Shown: piece after piece, positions 48,663-58,258 of the stretch
How the letters are laid out: every line of letters begins with the position of its first letter
Numbering within the stretch: the stretch's first letter is position 1
NCBI RefSeq assembly: GCF_900111795.1
Contig: NZ_FOJQ01000007.1
Location: 1 to 64,000 of the forward strand
Direction: 5' to 3'
Source of the DNA: Anoxybacillus pushchinoensis
Lineage (GTDB): Bacteria; Bacillota; Bacilli; Bacillales; Anoxybacillaceae
Length of the DNA: 64,000 bases
The notes under the pieces: generated by a model
Database searches by the model: none
Seen by the model: only the letters and a program-made list of their open reading frames with translations
Told to the model about the DNA's origin: nothing
Program-made: the position numbers and the translations under genes

Positions 48663-48768
48663 CTCTTATCTCTCAAAGCAAACGCTTTGTGTGAATTGGC
48701 ACCATTTCAGCAGCGCTGACGGTTGCCGGGTTTCATCGGGCACATCCCTCCACCTCTCTTGATAAGAG
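48663..48768 (-). ncRNA. SAM-I (S-box) riboswitch upstream of metNPQ
   Basis: The minus strand carries P1 arms CTCTTATC (48768-48761) and GATAAGAG (48670-48663). The S-box core lies between them: AGAGGTGGAGGGATGTGCCC, then GATGAAACCCGGCAACC, then GGTGCCAATTC. A terminator follows. High S-adenosylmethionine should stabilise P1 and cause termination before metN. Confidence 0.96.
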
Positions 48769-48835
48769 CGCTTTTAAACGCTTTATTCAGTTAACATTTT
48801 AATATGTTTAAGGATCATTTTAAACTACAAAAGTG

Positions 48836-48865
48836 AGTATATCATCGAAAGAAGGACAGTGTCAA
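48836..48865 (-). promoter_or_regulatory. Sigma-A promoter of the met leader
   Basis: TTGACA (48865-48860), 18-bp spacer, TATACT (48841-48836), about 70 bp before the S-box. Confidence 0.75.
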
Positions 48866-48908
48866 CAAAAATTTTATAACATTTTTTTGCGTATATGCAC
48901 AAGGCATG

Positions 48909-50204
48909 CTACATCCGTAAATACAGCGAGCGCACACCTGTTGCGGCCTCAATCGCTTGTTCTAAGTCTTCAATTAAATCATCTACATTTTCAATACCAA
49001 CAGATAAACGAATCATATCTTCCGTTACGCCGGATGCTTGTACATCTTCTTCACTTAACTGTTGATGCGTCGTGCTTGCTGGATGGATAATTAAACTTTT
49101 CGCATCGCCGACGTTCGCAACGTGCGACCAAAGTTTGACGTGGTTAATGAGCGCTGCCCCTGCTTCACGACCACCTTGAATACCAAATACGACGACTGCT
49201 CCTGCTCCTTTTGGCATATATTTTTTCGCTAGTTCTTTTGCTGGATGATTATTATGCTCAGGATACAACACCCAACTGACTGCAGGGTGGTTGTTTAAAT
49301 AATCAACAATTTTTCTCGTATTGGAAATATGTTCTTTCATGCGGACGTGTAACGTTTCCAGTCCTAAATTAAACTGAAACGCGTTGAATGGGCTAATCGC
49401 CGGACCTAAGTCACGCAACAATTGCACGCGCGCTTTCACGATATACGCCGCTGCACCAATATTTGCATACACAAGGTTGTGATAGCTCGAATCTGGCGTC
49501 GTAAACGATGGAAACTTCGGCGAATGCCAATGAAATTTTCCCCCATCGACAATGATGCCGCCAAGCGTTGTCCCATTCCCGAGCAACCATTTCGTCGCTG
49601 AATGCACAACGATGTCTGCGCCATGTTCAATCGGGCGGCAAAGATACGGTGTAGCAAACGTATTATCAATAATGAGCGGAATGCCTGCTTCGTGAGCAAT
49701 GTGGGCAACCGCTTCAATGTCTAACACGTGCAAGCTTGGATTGCCAATCGTCTCCGCGAAAATAGCTTTCGTTTTCGGCGTAATGGCAGCACGGAAATTT
49801 TCTGGATCAGATGGATCGACAAAATGGGTCGTAACTCCATACTTTGGCAACGTATTCGCAAATAAATTGTATGTTCCTCCGTATAACGTCGACGCAGAAA
49901 CGATATCATCCCCTGCTTGGGCGACATTTAATATTGCCATCGTAATAGCAGCCATGCCGCTCGCTACCGCTAAAGCACCAATACCGCCTTCAAGTTGAGC
50001 GACACGCTCTTCAAACACCGTTACCGTCGGATTATGAATGCGCGTATAAATGTACCCAGCTTCCTTTAACGCAAACAAATTGGCCGCATGCTCTGTGTTA
50101 TCAAACAAATACGCATTCGATTGATAAATTGGCACTGCACGCGCTTTCGTTACAGGATCGGTTTGCAAGCCACCGTGCACAGCAATCGTTTCAAACTTCA
50201 TCAT
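48909..50204 (-). CDS. metY: O-acetylhomoserine sulfhydrylase MetY
   Basis: The 431-aa PLP enzyme belongs to the Cys/Met metabolism family. The PLP lysine is in [15 protein letters not shown]; other segments are [13 protein letters not shown] and [14 protein letters not shown]. Its length and the long [14 protein letters not shown] insert fit MetY, which makes homocysteine from O-acetylhomoserine and sulfide. It lies between metNPQ and yusD, where B. subtilis as I know it has no such gene, and shows no S-box of its own. ATG 50204 or the next ATG is the start. Confidence 0.92.
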   Translation of the reverse strand: MMKFETIAVHGGLQTDPVTKARAVPIYQSNAYLFDNTEHAANLFALKEAGYIYTRIHNPTVTVFEERVAQLEGGIGALAVASGMAAITMAILNVAQAGDDIVSASTLYGGTYNLFANTLPKYGVTTHFVDPSDPENFRAAITPKTKAIFAETIGNPSLHVLDIEAVAHIAHEAGIPLIIDNTFATPYLCRPIEHGADIVVHSATKWLLGNGTTLGGIIVDGGKFHWHSPKFPSFTTPDSSYHNLVYANIGAAAYIVKARVQLLRDLGPAISPFNAFQFNLGLETLHVRMKEHISNTRKIVDYLNNHPAVSWVLYPEHNNHPAKELAKKYMPKGAGAVVVFGIQGGREAGAALINHVKLWSHVANVGDAKSLIIHPASTTHQQLSEEDVQASGVTEDMIRLSVGIENVDDLIEDLEQAIEAATGVRSLYLRM

Positions 50205-50266
50205 TTCTACCCCTGAAATGGTTTATTTATGAATATTTTGAATTTTAACACGATACATATTGCTCG

Positions 50267-50566
50267 TCAATGAACAACATCGTACGGTTTAGCAAGAAAA
50301 AAAATCGACTCTAACAATAAAATGTGGTGAAACGAAGCTGTGACAGACAATTCATTTAACCGAAGTTGCTGTTGAAGTTTTAACGAACCTTGTAATAATG
50401 ACATCATCGCTTGTGTTGAACCACGAATCGTAATGACTCGTTCCCCATCCCCCTTCTCCACGCGCTGAATCCCTTCTTTCGAGACGCATAATAATACTTG
50501 TCCGCTGTCCCATTGTAATTGAATGTATATAGGTTCATTTGGCAAAATGGGTGCTAACATATGCAT
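50267..50566 (-). CDS. yusD: YusD-like small protein
   Basis: The 99-aa protein (MHMLAPILPNEPIYIQLQWD) has an SCP2-like alternation of strands and helices and occupies the yusD position. Homology is judged mainly from context, so identity is moderate. Its function is unknown. The start may be the second ATG at 50560. It is followed by metY, not by metN as in B. subtilis. Confidence 0.65.
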   Translation of the reverse strand: MHMLAPILPNEPIYIQLQWDSGQVLLCVSKEGIQRVEKGDGERVITIRGSTQAMMSLLQGSLKLQQQLRLNELSVTASFHHILLLESIFFLAKPYDVVH

Positions 50567-50688
50567 ACAACCGCCCCCGCTTTATTTATTGTTGTATTCC
50601 CTTTTCCATGCGGAGACCGTCTGTTCCTTCTACAATCGCTCGACAATTCTCTCTCTTTTCCGCTCATTTCCCAAGAAATATGTCGAAA

Positions 50689-50707
50689 GCTGGCTTATTC
50701 AGCCAGC
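50689..50707 (-). terminator. Hairpin at the yusE 3' end
   Basis: AGCTGGCT and AGCCAGCT pair around GAATA and include the yusE stop. The following T tract is interrupted, so it may be a weak terminator. Confidence 0.5.
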
Positions 50708-50964
50708 TCCCTCAATGTTTCATATAAATATGGAACAGAATGGAACGCGTATATTTTTTGTACAAGCTCGTCACGTTTGAAAACAAGTAAGCACGGAACA
50801 CTTTCAATTTGCCATTGCACAGCTTTTTCGGGAACGTAATTTAAATCGTGACGCTCAAAAGAAATATGCGGTAACAATTGTTCAAGCACATCGACCATAC
50901 GACTTGCCACTTGACACGTGCCGCACAATGGCGTGTACATATAAACGACCTTCACAACGATCAC
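50695..50964 (-). CDS. yusE: Thioredoxin-like protein YusE
   Basis: The 89-aa thioredoxin-fold protein has CGTC in YMYTPLCGTCQVASRMVDVL and a cis-Pro in IESVPCLLVFK. It matches YusE. A dithiol redox role is expected; the partner is unknown. The start is uncertain: GTG at 50964 or an ATG eight codons downstream (MYTPLCG) that has a better-placed GAAGG. It follows yusF by 8 bp. Confidence 0.82.
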   Translation of the reverse strand: MIVVKVVYMYTPLCGTCQVASRMVDVLEQLLPHISFERHDLNYVPEKAVQWQIESVPCLLVFKRDELVQKIYAFHSVPYLYETLRELAE

Positions 50965-50972
50965 ACTGCTTT

Positions 50973-51320
50973 CTACAAATATTGTGCGTGTACATCAATA
51001 TTTGCACTTAATAGTACAACAGCGATATGATGTTTCGGAGCTGCTGCCACTTCGCGATACATTTTATCGACGTATAAATGCTCAGCTTGTGGAAATTCAC
51101 GGCGAAGTTGACGGCGCAGTTTTTCTCCTGCTTCATCAGAATCGACTAAAATGTACACCTCTTTATCGTACAAAGCATCAATTAATTCATCAAGTTTGGC
51201 GGTGCCAAGCGTTCCGTTCGTGCAAATAATTTCTACCGGTTCACTAATAATACTCTCGATTTTCCTTTTATCTGAGCGCCCTTCAACAATAATTACTTTC
51301 TCTACCTCAACAATCGCCAT
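50973..51320 (-). CDS. yusF: Toprim-domain protein YusF
   Basis: The 115-aa protein is an isolated Toprim domain: the Glu in VIIVEGRSDKRK and the DxD in ILVDSDEAGEK, as in RNase M5 and DnaG-type primases. It matches YusF. It may act on RNA or DNA, but no substrate is known. The start is the third of three ATG codons (51320), spaced behind AAGGTG. It sits between yusG and yusE. Confidence 0.85.
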   Translation of the reverse strand: MAIVEVEKVIIVEGRSDKRKIESIISEPVEIICTNGTLGTAKLDELIDALYDKEVYILVDSDEAGEKLRRQLRREFPQAEHLYVDKMYREVAAAPKHHIAVVLLSANIDVHAQYL

Positions 51321-51395
51321 CATCATCACCTTGCACATTCATTTATGTATTATTATTATATTCGCTACCCGTCTCTTTTTCTCCTTTTATCAAAT

Positions 51396-51422
51396 AGAAA
51401 AGGACAGCGATGTGCCGTCCTT
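51396..51422 (-). terminator. Terminator of yusG
   Basis: AAGGACGGC pairs with GCTGTCCTT (minus strand, one G-U) followed by TTC. Confidence 0.7.
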
Positions 51423-51660
51423 AACACCAACCACCTTCTATGTCACAATCGACATATTTCGCATCTGGGTTTTCCGTTACTGTCACACTTTTTAACACGC
51501 GCCCATCGCGCTGTTCATATCCATGTTTCAGCTGAAACTCATTTGTTGCGCGCACAAATTCCCCAACGCATTCATTGTCGTAAAACAATTGAAAATTACC
51601 ATGTTCATTTAATTTACCGATCACATCTTCGGTAATGTCCATCATTTTTTGTTTTAACAA
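51421..51660 (-). CDS. yusG: YusG family protein
   Basis: The 79-aa protein matches YusG by its end, YVDCDIEGGWC, and by position. Its function is unknown. TTG at 51660 is 6 nt after AGGGGTG, a ribosome site that lies inside the 3' arm of the gcvH terminator. Translation may therefore depend on read-through from gcvH or on refolding. Confidence 0.7.
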   Translation of the reverse strand: MLKQKMMDITEDVIGKLNEHGNFQLFYDNECVGEFVRATNEFQLKHGYEQRDGRVLKSVTVTENPDAKYVDCDIEGGWC

Positions 51661-51688
51661 AAAAGACACCCCTGTGTCATAGGGTGCC
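51658..51688 (-). terminator. Terminator of gcvH
   Basis: GGCACCC (51687-51681) pairs with GGGTGTC (51670-51664), followed by TTTTTT; it contains the yusG ribosome site. Confidence 0.8.
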
Positions 51689-51702
51689 CTGTGATGTGTG
51701 TT

Positions 51703-52086
51703 TTACTCTTGATTAATCATTTGTTCGTATTGTTCAGCAGTAAGTAAGTTGTCCACTTCGCTCATATCACTCGGCTCAATAACGATCATCCATGCTTTAT
51801 CATACGGTGATTCGTTAACGTACTCTGGGTTGTCGTTTAACTCCTCATTGACTGCTACGACTTTTCCGCTAATCGGTGCATATAATTCAGACACAGTTTT
51901 CACCGATTCTACGCTACCAAACGGCTCATTTGCTGTCAGTTGCGCACCGATTTCTGGCAATTCAACGAAGACGATGTCGCCAAGCTCAGATTGTGCAAAA
52001 TCTGTAATCCCAATGCGAACTGTATTGCCTTCCACACGCGCCCATTCATGTTCTTGTGAATAACGTAGCTCTTTTGGAACGTTCAT
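51703..52086 (-). CDS. gcvH: Glycine cleavage system H protein
   Basis: The 127-aa protein carries lipoyl lysine in [15 protein letters not shown] and matches GcvH. It shuttles the aminomethyl group in glycine cleavage and in Bacillus is also the entry point for lipoate assembly (LipM, LipL). ATG 52086 is 7 nt after GGAGG. No gcvPT genes are nearby, as usual in Bacillus. lipA at 32127 modifies this domain. Confidence 0.96.
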   Translation of the reverse strand: MNVPKELRYSQEHEWARVEGNTVRIGITDFAQSELGDIVFVELPEIGAQLTANEPFGSVESVKTVSELYAPISGKVVAVNEELNDNPEYVNESPYDKAWMIVIEPSDMSEVDNLLTAEQYEQMINQE

Positions 52087-52143
52087 CATTAACCCTCCAA
52101 CATATTGTTTTCCCTTCCATCATACACGATTTTCGACACGCTT

Positions 52144-52503
52144 TCACGATAATTTAAACATTTCATGATATTTTTGTTCGTCAAATCCAACAATGACTTG
52201 CTTGCCATCTGTGACGATCGGACGTTTAATTAACATTCCGTCAGATGCCAGTAGTTGCAACATTTCTTCCGTGTTCATCGCCTTTAATTTATCTTTTAAC
52301 CCGAGTTCACGATACTTCATACCGCTCGTGTTAAAAAATTTTTTTACATCCAATCCACTTTTTTCGTATAACGTCCGTAACTGCTCTTTAGATGGAGGCT
52401 GTTCAACAATATGTATAGCTTGTACAGAAATGTTGTTGTCATCTAGCCACTTTTTTGCTTTGCGACATGTGCCGCATTTTGGATACCAATAAAATGTCGC
52501 CAT
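52144..52503 (-). CDS. yusI: ArsC/Spx-family protein YusI
   Basis: The 119-aa protein has the ArsC/Spx fold with CGTC at the start (WYPKCGTCRKAKKWL) and the C-terminal KRPIVTDGKQVIVGF. The RPxx signature supports the ArsC-like family rather than Spx, which needs an RNA polymerase-binding face. It matches YusI; arsenate activity is not implied. It lies between gcvH and fadE. Confidence 0.88.
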   Translation of the reverse strand: MATFYWYPKCGTCRKAKKWLDDNNISVQAIHIVEQPPSKEQLRTLYEKSGLDVKKFFNTSGMKYRELGLKDKLKAMNTEEMLQLLASDGMLIKRPIVTDGKQVIVGFDEQKYHEMFKLS

Positions 52504-52541
52504 CTTCTCACCTCATCTATATATACGATAACAAAGCGAAA

Positions 52542-52575
52542 GTACCAGACGATGCGCCTGGTACCTCCATTATTA
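52542..52575 (-). terminator. Hairpin after fadE, probable terminator
   Basis: GTACCAG (52542-52548) and CTGGTAC (52558-52564) pair, 9-nt loop, just beyond the fadE stop; the T tract is short. Confidence 0.6.
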
Positions 52576-54354
52576 CACAACATATCGCTCTGCTTCAATT
52601 AGTGCTTGCGCTGCCTCACGCTTTTTCGCAATGATGTTGATTGGCGTATGACGTGTTAATTTACGCAATGCTGATAACATCATACGCAACATGTCACCGT
52701 GCTCAACAGCGACGATTGTTTCTTTTGCATGTGCTTCAATTTCATTAAACGCTTCTTGACAGAAAATTTGTGTGTACAATACTTTTTGTTTGTTTTTCTC
52801 AACGCCAGATTGCGCAATTGCTTTTTCCGTACGCAATAGCGCAGATTCCATCGCGTATACGTTGCTGACGATGTCTGCAATATTTACGAGCACTTCTTGT
52901 TCTTTTTCAAGTTTTGGACCGAATTTTTGCGCCGCCAGTCCCGCGACCATTAAAGCGATTTTTTTCGCATTGCGGACAAGGTACTTCTCTTGTTCAAGCA
53001 CGCCATCGCCAACTTCTTCTGGCATAAGCATCATTAATTCTTCTTGTAATTGTTGCGCTTTTTGTAAAAGCGGCAATTCGCCTTTCATCGCCTTGCGCAA
53101 ATACATACCTGGCACGAGGAGACGGTTAATTTCGTTCGTCCCTTCAAAAATACGGTTAATACGTGAATCACGATACATGCGCTCAATTTCGTATTCTTGC
53201 ATAAAGCCGTAACCGCCATGAATTTGTACACCTTCATCTACAACGTAGTCAAGCATTTCTGTCGCAAACACTTTGTTTAAAGAGCATTCGATCGCGTATT
53301 CTGCAATCGCTTTTGCCGTTTCCTTTCCGTCTTTTGCTTGTTCATCTGTCAACTGTCCCATGCGCGCTTCAAATAAACCGACTGTACGGTAGACGGAGCT
53401 TTCTGCCGCATACAATTTCGACGCCATCGTCGCTAATTTTTCTTGTGTTAATGTAAATTTCGAAATTGGTGTTTTAAATTGTTGACGTTGATTGGCGTAT
53501 TGAATCGTCACTTCTAGGGCACGTTTTGCTCCTCCAACAGCACCGACGCCAAGCTTATAACGACCGATGTTTAAAATGTTAAATGCGATAATGTGACCCT
53601 TTCCGATTTCGCCGAGCAAGTTTTCTTTCGGCACGAGCGCATCTTGTAAAATTAATGTGCGTGTCGATGAACTTTTAATCCCCATCTTCTTTTCTTCCGC
53701 TCCTGTCGATACGCCAGGGAAATCGCGCTCAACGATGAACGCCGTGAAATGCTCACCGTCTACTTTTGCATATACGACAAACACGTCGGCAAAACCAGCG
53801 TTTGTAATCCATTGTTTTTCTCCGTTTAAAATGTAATGCGTACCTTCTGCATTTAGTTTGGCTGTCGTTTTCGCACCGAGCGCATCTGAGCCAGAGCCTG
53901 GCTCCGTTAATGCATAAGCAGCAATTTTCTCACCTGTCGCTAGCGCCGGTAAATATTTTTGTTTTTGCTCCTCTGTTCCGAACAAAACGATTGGAAGCGA
54001 GCCGATCCCAACGTGCGCACCGTGTGAAATCGAGAAGCCGCCCGCACGCGCCATTTTTTCAGCAATTAACGCCGAACTAATTTTATCTAAACTTAATCCA
54101 CCGTATTCTTCTGGCACGTCCGCACCAAGCAATCCAAGCTCACCAGCTTGTTTTAAAAGAGCGACAGACCGATCAAACTCATGGTTTTCTAAATGTTCAA
54201 GTTGTGGCAATACTTCATTGACGACAAATTCTTCTGTCGTTTTCGCAATCATTTTTTGTTCGTCTGTAAAATCTTCTGGTGTAAACACTTGAGTTGGTGA
54301 TACATCTTCAATTAAAAAGCTACCGCCTTGTGCAATTTGTAACGCTTTTTCCAT
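52573..54354 (-). CDS. fadE: Acyl-CoA dehydrogenase FadE
   Basis: The 593-aa flavoenzyme catalyses the first oxidation of beta-oxidation. The acyl-CoA dehydrogenase core (~25-400) has YALTEPGSGSDALGAKTTA and the FAD-binding QIHGGYGFMQEYEIERMYRD. A C-terminal helical extension (~410-593) puts it in the long-chain (VLCAD-like) class. GGGGGAACC precedes the ATG. It is last in fadNAE, 16 bp after fadA. Confidence 0.94.
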   Translation of the reverse strand: MEKALQIAQGGSFLIEDVSPTQVFTPEDFTDEQKMIAKTTEEFVVNEVLPQLEHLENHEFDRSVALLKQAGELGLLGADVPEEYGGLSLDKISSALIAEKMARAGGFSISHGAHVGIGSLPIVLFGTEEQKQKYLPALATGEKIAAYALTEPGSGSDALGAKTTAKLNAEGTHYILNGEKQWITNAGFADVFVVYAKVDGEHFTAFIVERDFPGVSTGAEEKKMGIKSSSTRTLILQDALVPKENLLGEIGKGHIIAFNILNIGRYKLGVGAVGGAKRALEVTIQYANQRQQFKTPISKFTLTQEKLATMASKLYAAESSVYRTVGLFEARMGQLTDEQAKDGKETAKAIAEYAIECSLNKVFATEMLDYVVDEGVQIHGGYGFMQEYEIERMYRDSRINRIFEGTNEINRLLVPGMYLRKAMKGELPLLQKAQQLQEELMMLMPEEVGDGVLEQEKYLVRNAKKIALMVAGLAAQKFGPKLEKEQEVLVNIADIVSNVYAMESALLRTEKAIAQSGVEKNKQKVLYTQIFCQEAFNEIEAHAKETIVAVEHGDMLRMMLSALRKLTRHTPINIIAKKREAAQALIEAERYVV

Positions 54355-54369
54355 TATTGGTTCCCCCTC

Positions 54370-55542
54370 TTATAATAATTCAAATACGCCAGCAGCACCC
54401 ATACCGCCGCCGATACACATCGTGACAATACCAAATTGCTCGTTGCGACGACGCATTTCATATAAAAGTGTCAACGTCAACTTCGCTCCCGTACAACCGA
54501 GCGGATGACCAAGGGCGATCGCTCCTCCGTTTACGTTTACCTTTTCTTCATCTAATCCAAGTTCGCGAATGACTTGAATCGCTTGCGAAGCAAACGCTTC
54601 ATTCAGTTCTATTAAGCCGATGTCAGAAAGTTCAAGCCCTGCAAGCTCAAGCGCTTTCGGAATCGCAGCAATCGGTCCGATACCCATCACTTCAGGTGGG
54701 ACACCTGCAACAGCAAACGATCGGAATTTGCCAAGCGGTTGTAACCCGAGCGCCTTCGCTTTTTCGTGATCCATCACCATCACCGCTGCTGCTCCATCGC
54801 TCGTTTGTGAAGCGTTTCCTGCTGTGACCGTCCCGTTTACTGAAAACGCTGGGCGTAATTTCGCGAGCGTCTCCATATTTGTATCCGAGCGTACTCCTTC
54901 GTCTTGACTAAACGTCATCTTTTTCTCTACTAACTTATTATTTTCAATATGACGGACAGTCACGTCGACCGGCACAATTTCATCGACAAATTTTCCTTCA
55001 GCAATCGCTTTTGCTGCTTTTTGATGACTGCGAACAGCAAACGCATCTTGATCTTCGCGCGTCACCCCATATTTCATCGCTACTTGCTCGGCTGTATGTC
55101 CCATCGACATATAATACTCCGGTGCGTTTTCTGCTAGCTTTACGTTCGGTCGTACGACATGGCCCATCATTGGTACCATGCTCATCGACTCTACGCCACC
55201 AGCGATAACGGTATCTGCATGCCCAAGCATAATTCTCTCTGCAGCATAAGCGATCGCTTGCAATCCTGATGAACAATAACGATTAATTGTAATGGCTGGC
55301 ACTGTATACGGCAAACCAGCTAACGCTCCAATGTTGCGCGCAATATTTAACCCTTGTTCCGCTTCTGGCATAGCGCAGCCGATAATGAGATCGTCAATGT
55401 TTCCTTCGTAATTTCCTGCTCGCTTTAACGTTTCTTTAACAACGATTGCCCCTAAATCATCCGGGCGGACGTTGGCTAACGTCCCTTTTTTTGCTTTGCC
55501 GACAGGCGTGCGCGCCCCGGCAACGATGACCGCTTCTTTCAC
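54370..55542 (-). CDS. fadA: Acetyl-CoA C-acyltransferase FadA (3-ketoacyl-CoA thiolase)
   Basis: The 390-aa thiolase has the nucleophile Cys in [15 protein letters not shown], the His in NEAFASQAI and [10 protein letters not shown], and the second Cys in [11 protein letters not shown]. It cleaves 3-ketoacyl-CoA with CoA. It starts with GTG behind GGGGGG. It lies between fadN and fadE. Confidence 0.95.
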   Translation of the reverse strand: MKEAVIVAGARTPVGKAKKGTLANVRPDDLGAIVVKETLKRAGNYEGNIDDLIIGCAMPEAEQGLNIARNIGALAGLPYTVPAITINRYCSSGLQAIAYAAERIMLGHADTVIAGGVESMSMVPMMGHVVRPNVKLAENAPEYYMSMGHTAEQVAMKYGVTREDQDAFAVRSHQKAAKAIAEGKFVDEIVPVDVTVRHIENNKLVEKKMTFSQDEGVRSDTNMETLAKLRPAFSVNGTVTAGNASQTSDGAAAVMVMDHEKAKALGLQPLGKFRSFAVAGVPPEVMGIGPIAAIPKALELAGLELSDIGLIELNEAFASQAIQVIRELGLDEEKVNVNGGAIALGHPLGCTGAKLTLTLLYEMRRRNEQFGIVTMCIGGGMGAAGVFELL

Positions 55543-55554
55543 GTCAATCCCCCC

Positions 55555-57933
55555 TTAGTTTCTTAACGGTTTTCCTTTAACAAGCATATGTTGCATGCGC
55601 GCTTGTGTTTTTGGCTCGCCGACAAGGCTTAAAAATGCTTCTCGCTCTAAATCGAGCAAATATTGTTCGTCCACTTCTGTTCCGTACGGTACACTTCCGC
55701 CAGCAATGACGTATGCAAGCTTTTTCGCAATTTTTAAATCATGCTCCGAAATATAGCCTGAATAATACATACCTTGAGCGCCAAGTAGTAACGTCGCATA
55801 CCCTGTTTCCCCGACAACCGGAATTTTTTTACGCACCGGCGGTCTGTATCCGCTCTCATATAATGCCAATACCGTTTGTTTCGCATCATGAATGAGATGG
55901 TCACCGTTGATCGAAATGCTATCTTGTGCGTTTAAGAAATTCAATTCACGCGCTTCCGCTGCTGATGTCGACACTTTCGCCATCGCAATCGTTTCAAACA
56001 CTTTATTAGCAACCTTTTGGAGATCAAATTCCACACCGTTTGGCATGCCGCTTAAGTGTTTTATATATAGTTCTTTATTTCCACCGCCGCCTGGAATGAG
56101 ACCGACGCCAACTTCAACGAGCCCCATATATGTTTCCGCTGCAGCTTGAATGCGTGAAGCTGGCAAGCAAATTTCTGTTCCACCGCCTAACGTCATCGCA
56201 AATGGTGCGACAACGACCGGTTTAGTGCTATATTTAATATTCATCATCGCTTGTTGGAATTGACGAACGACCATCTCAATTTCGAAATAGTTGTCATCTT
56301 GCGCTTCCATTAAAATCATCGCAAGGTTCGCACCGACGCAAAAGTTTTTACCTTGGTTTCCGATGACGAGTCCTTTATAGTTGCGGTCAACTTCTTCTAA
56401 CGCGTAGTTAATCATTTGGACGATGTCAAATCCAATGGCGTTGTTCGGTGAATGAAATTCGAGTAATGCTACATCGTCACCAAGGTCAATTAAACTTGCA
56501 CCACTATTTTTCTTAATGACCCCTTTTTGTTCTTTTAAGCGCTGAATGTGAATGACTTTTTCATTTTCTTCAACCGGCTTATATTGTCCACGATCGTAGT
56601 ACGATACGCGACCGTGCTCGTATTTATAAAACGCCTCATATCCGCTCGCAAGCATATCTTCAACCCACGATGGTACTTGACGACCTTCCGCTTTCATTTT
56701 TTCAACAGACTGCTTCACACCGATCGCATCCCATGTTTCAAAAGGACCGAGCTCCCAGCCAAAGCCCCATTTCATTGCACGGTCAATCGCTACGATGTCA
56801 TCTGCGATTTCACCGAGCAACTGAGCGGAATATAATAACGTCGGGCTTAAAATATTCCACAGCAGTTGACCAGCGCGATCGTTCGCATATACAAGCGCTT
56901 TCAATTTATTCGCTGTTCCTTTTGCTTGTTTGCTCATCTCGATCGACGGTGCCTTTAGTTTTTTCGTCGGTTCATACTCGAGCGTTTCATAATTTAATTC
57001 AAAAATGTCCTTTCCTTTTTTATAGAAAAATCCTTGCCCTGACTTACTGCCAAGCCATCCTTTTTCAACCATCGTTTTCATAAAAGACGGAACAGTAAAC
57101 GCTTCTTTTTCTTCGCCTTCTACTTTTTCGAATACGTTGTTAGCTACATGAATAAACGTGTCTAAACCGACGACATCGAGCGTGCGGAACGTCGCACTTT
57201 TCGGACGACCGATTAATGGGCCTGTCACAGAATCGACTTCGCCGACGCTATAGCCACCTTTCATCATTTCACGTACCGTCACAAGCAAACCGTACGTACC
57301 GATCCGATTGGCGATAAAATTTGGCGTATCTTTCGCAAGAACGACGCCTTTGCCAAGCACATTTTCACCAAATTGTTTCATAAACGTAACAACAGCTGGA
57401 TCAGTGTGCTTTGTCGGAATGACTTCTAATAGTTTTAAATAGCGCGGTGGATTGAAAAAGTGCGTGCCTAAAAAGTGCTTTTTAAAATCGTCCGAGCGTC
57501 CTTCGGCCATCGCTTCGATGGAAATGCCGGACGTGTTTGAGCTGACGATACTTCCTTGCTTTCTGACTTCATCCACTTTTTCAAACACACTTTTTTTCAC
57601 ATCAAGCCGTTCAACAACGACTTCAATAATCCAATCGCATTCGGCTAAGCGATGAAAGTCATCTTCAAAGTTACCGACTTCGATCAATGCTAAGTTGTCT
57701 TTCGACATAAGTGGCGCTGGTTTTTGTTTCAATAAACGTTGAACCGCTTGATTGACGATGCGATTGCGCACTTGTTTATGTTCAAGCGTCCATCCTTTTG
57801 CTTGTTCTTCAGCTGTCAACTCTTTAGGTACAATATCTAACAACAATGTCGGAATGCCGACGTTCGCTAAATGCGCCGCAATTCCCGATCCCATAACTCC
57901 GGAACCGAGAACCGCTGCTTTTTTAATTCGCAT
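55555..57933 (-). CDS. fadN: Enoyl-CoA hydratase/3-hydroxyacyl-CoA dehydrogenase FadN
   Basis: The 792-aa two-domain enzyme has an N-terminal 3-hydroxyacyl-CoA dehydrogenase (VLGSGVMGSGIAAHLANVG, then ANRIGTYG) and a C-terminal crotonase domain (~480-700; GLVIGNQGKNFCVGAN). This reverse domain order is typical of Bacillus FadN. It performs hydration and dehydrogenation steps of beta-oxidation. It heads fadNAE, with a FadR-type operator about 22 bp before its start. Confidence 0.95.
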   Translation of the reverse strand: MRIKKAAVLGSGVMGSGIAAHLANVGIPTLLLDIVPKELTAEEQAKGWTLEHKQVRNRIVNQAVQRLLKQKPAPLMSKDNLALIEVGNFEDDFHRLAECDWIIEVVVERLDVKKSVFEKVDEVRKQGSIVSSNTSGISIEAMAEGRSDDFKKHFLGTHFFNPPRYLKLLEVIPTKHTDPAVVTFMKQFGENVLGKGVVLAKDTPNFIANRIGTYGLLVTVREMMKGGYSVGEVDSVTGPLIGRPKSATFRTLDVVGLDTFIHVANNVFEKVEGEEKEAFTVPSFMKTMVEKGWLGSKSGQGFFYKKGKDIFELNYETLEYEPTKKLKAPSIEMSKQAKGTANKLKALVYANDRAGQLLWNILSPTLLYSAQLLGEIADDIVAIDRAMKWGFGWELGPFETWDAIGVKQSVEKMKAEGRQVPSWVEDMLASGYEAFYKYEHGRVSYYDRGQYKPVEENEKVIHIQRLKEQKGVIKKNSGASLIDLGDDVALLEFHSPNNAIGFDIVQMINYALEEVDRNYKGLVIGNQGKNFCVGANLAMILMEAQDDNYFEIEMVVRQFQQAMMNIKYSTKPVVVAPFAMTLGGGTEICLPASRIQAAAETYMGLVEVGVGLIPGGGGNKELYIKHLSGMPNGVEFDLQKVANKVFETIAMAKVSTSAAEARELNFLNAQDSISINGDHLIHDAKQTVLALYESGYRPPVRKKIPVVGETGYATLLLGAQGMYYSGYISEHDLKIAKKLAYVIAGGSVPYGTEVDEQYLLDLEREAFLSLVGEPKTQARMQHMLVKGKPLRN

Positions 57934-57955
57934 GCTCGTTCCCCCTTATCCGAAT

Positions 57956-57973
57956 TGAATGAATGATCATTCA
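57956..57973. promoter_or_regulatory. FadR-type operator at fadN
   Basis: TGAATGA-ATGA-TCATTCA matches the Bacillus FadR consensus TGAATGAMTARTCATTCA with one mismatch. It lies between the promoter and the start of fadN, so binding would block transcription when long-chain acyl-CoA is absent. Confidence 0.85.
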
Positions 57974-57989
57974 TTTTTCCTTTATCTTA

Positions 57990-58018
57990 AATATAAATTA
58001 TATTTTAAATTTTCGCAA
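57990..58018 (-). promoter_or_regulatory. Sigma-A promoter of fadNAE
   Basis: TTGCGA (58018-58013), 17-bp spacer, TATATT (57995-57990) on the minus strand. Confidence 0.7.
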
Positions 58019-58082
58019 CAAATAAATGTAGCGAATTTTGTCAACGATTTAGGACATGATACGAAAGGAGGTGATGTTTGCG

Positions 58083-58229
58083 ATGAAAATGAAAAAACAC
58101 CCGTCAAAAGCAGGTGTAAGTGCGGCAAGTGTTAAAGGAAATGCGGGGCCGACGGTGGAGCGTGATGGCGGCGGAAAGAAAACGAGCCAAAATCAACAAT
58201 ACGGAAAAGAAAATATGGGAAATGAATAA
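58083..58229 (+). CDS. YuzL-like small protein, 48 aa
   Basis: The frame encodes MKMKKHPSKAGVSAASVKGN, then AGPTVERDGGGKKTSQNQQY and an end rich in Gly and Asn. It resembles YuzL-family small proteins of spore-formers and is similar in composition to small acid-soluble spore proteins. AAAGGAGGTGAT precedes ATG 58083; an ATG three codons earlier is too close. It is divergent from fadN. Confidence 0.75.
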   Translation: MKMKKHPSKAGVSAASVKGNAGPTVERDGGGKKTSQNQQYGKENMGNE

Positions 58230-58258
58230 AGGTGGGACACCCCACCTTTATTTTTTGA
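58225..58258. terminator. Bidirectional terminator between the YuzL-like gene and fadM
   Basis: AATAAAGGTGGG (58225-58236) pairs with CCCACCTTTATT (58241-58252), followed by T residues. Confidence 0.9.
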
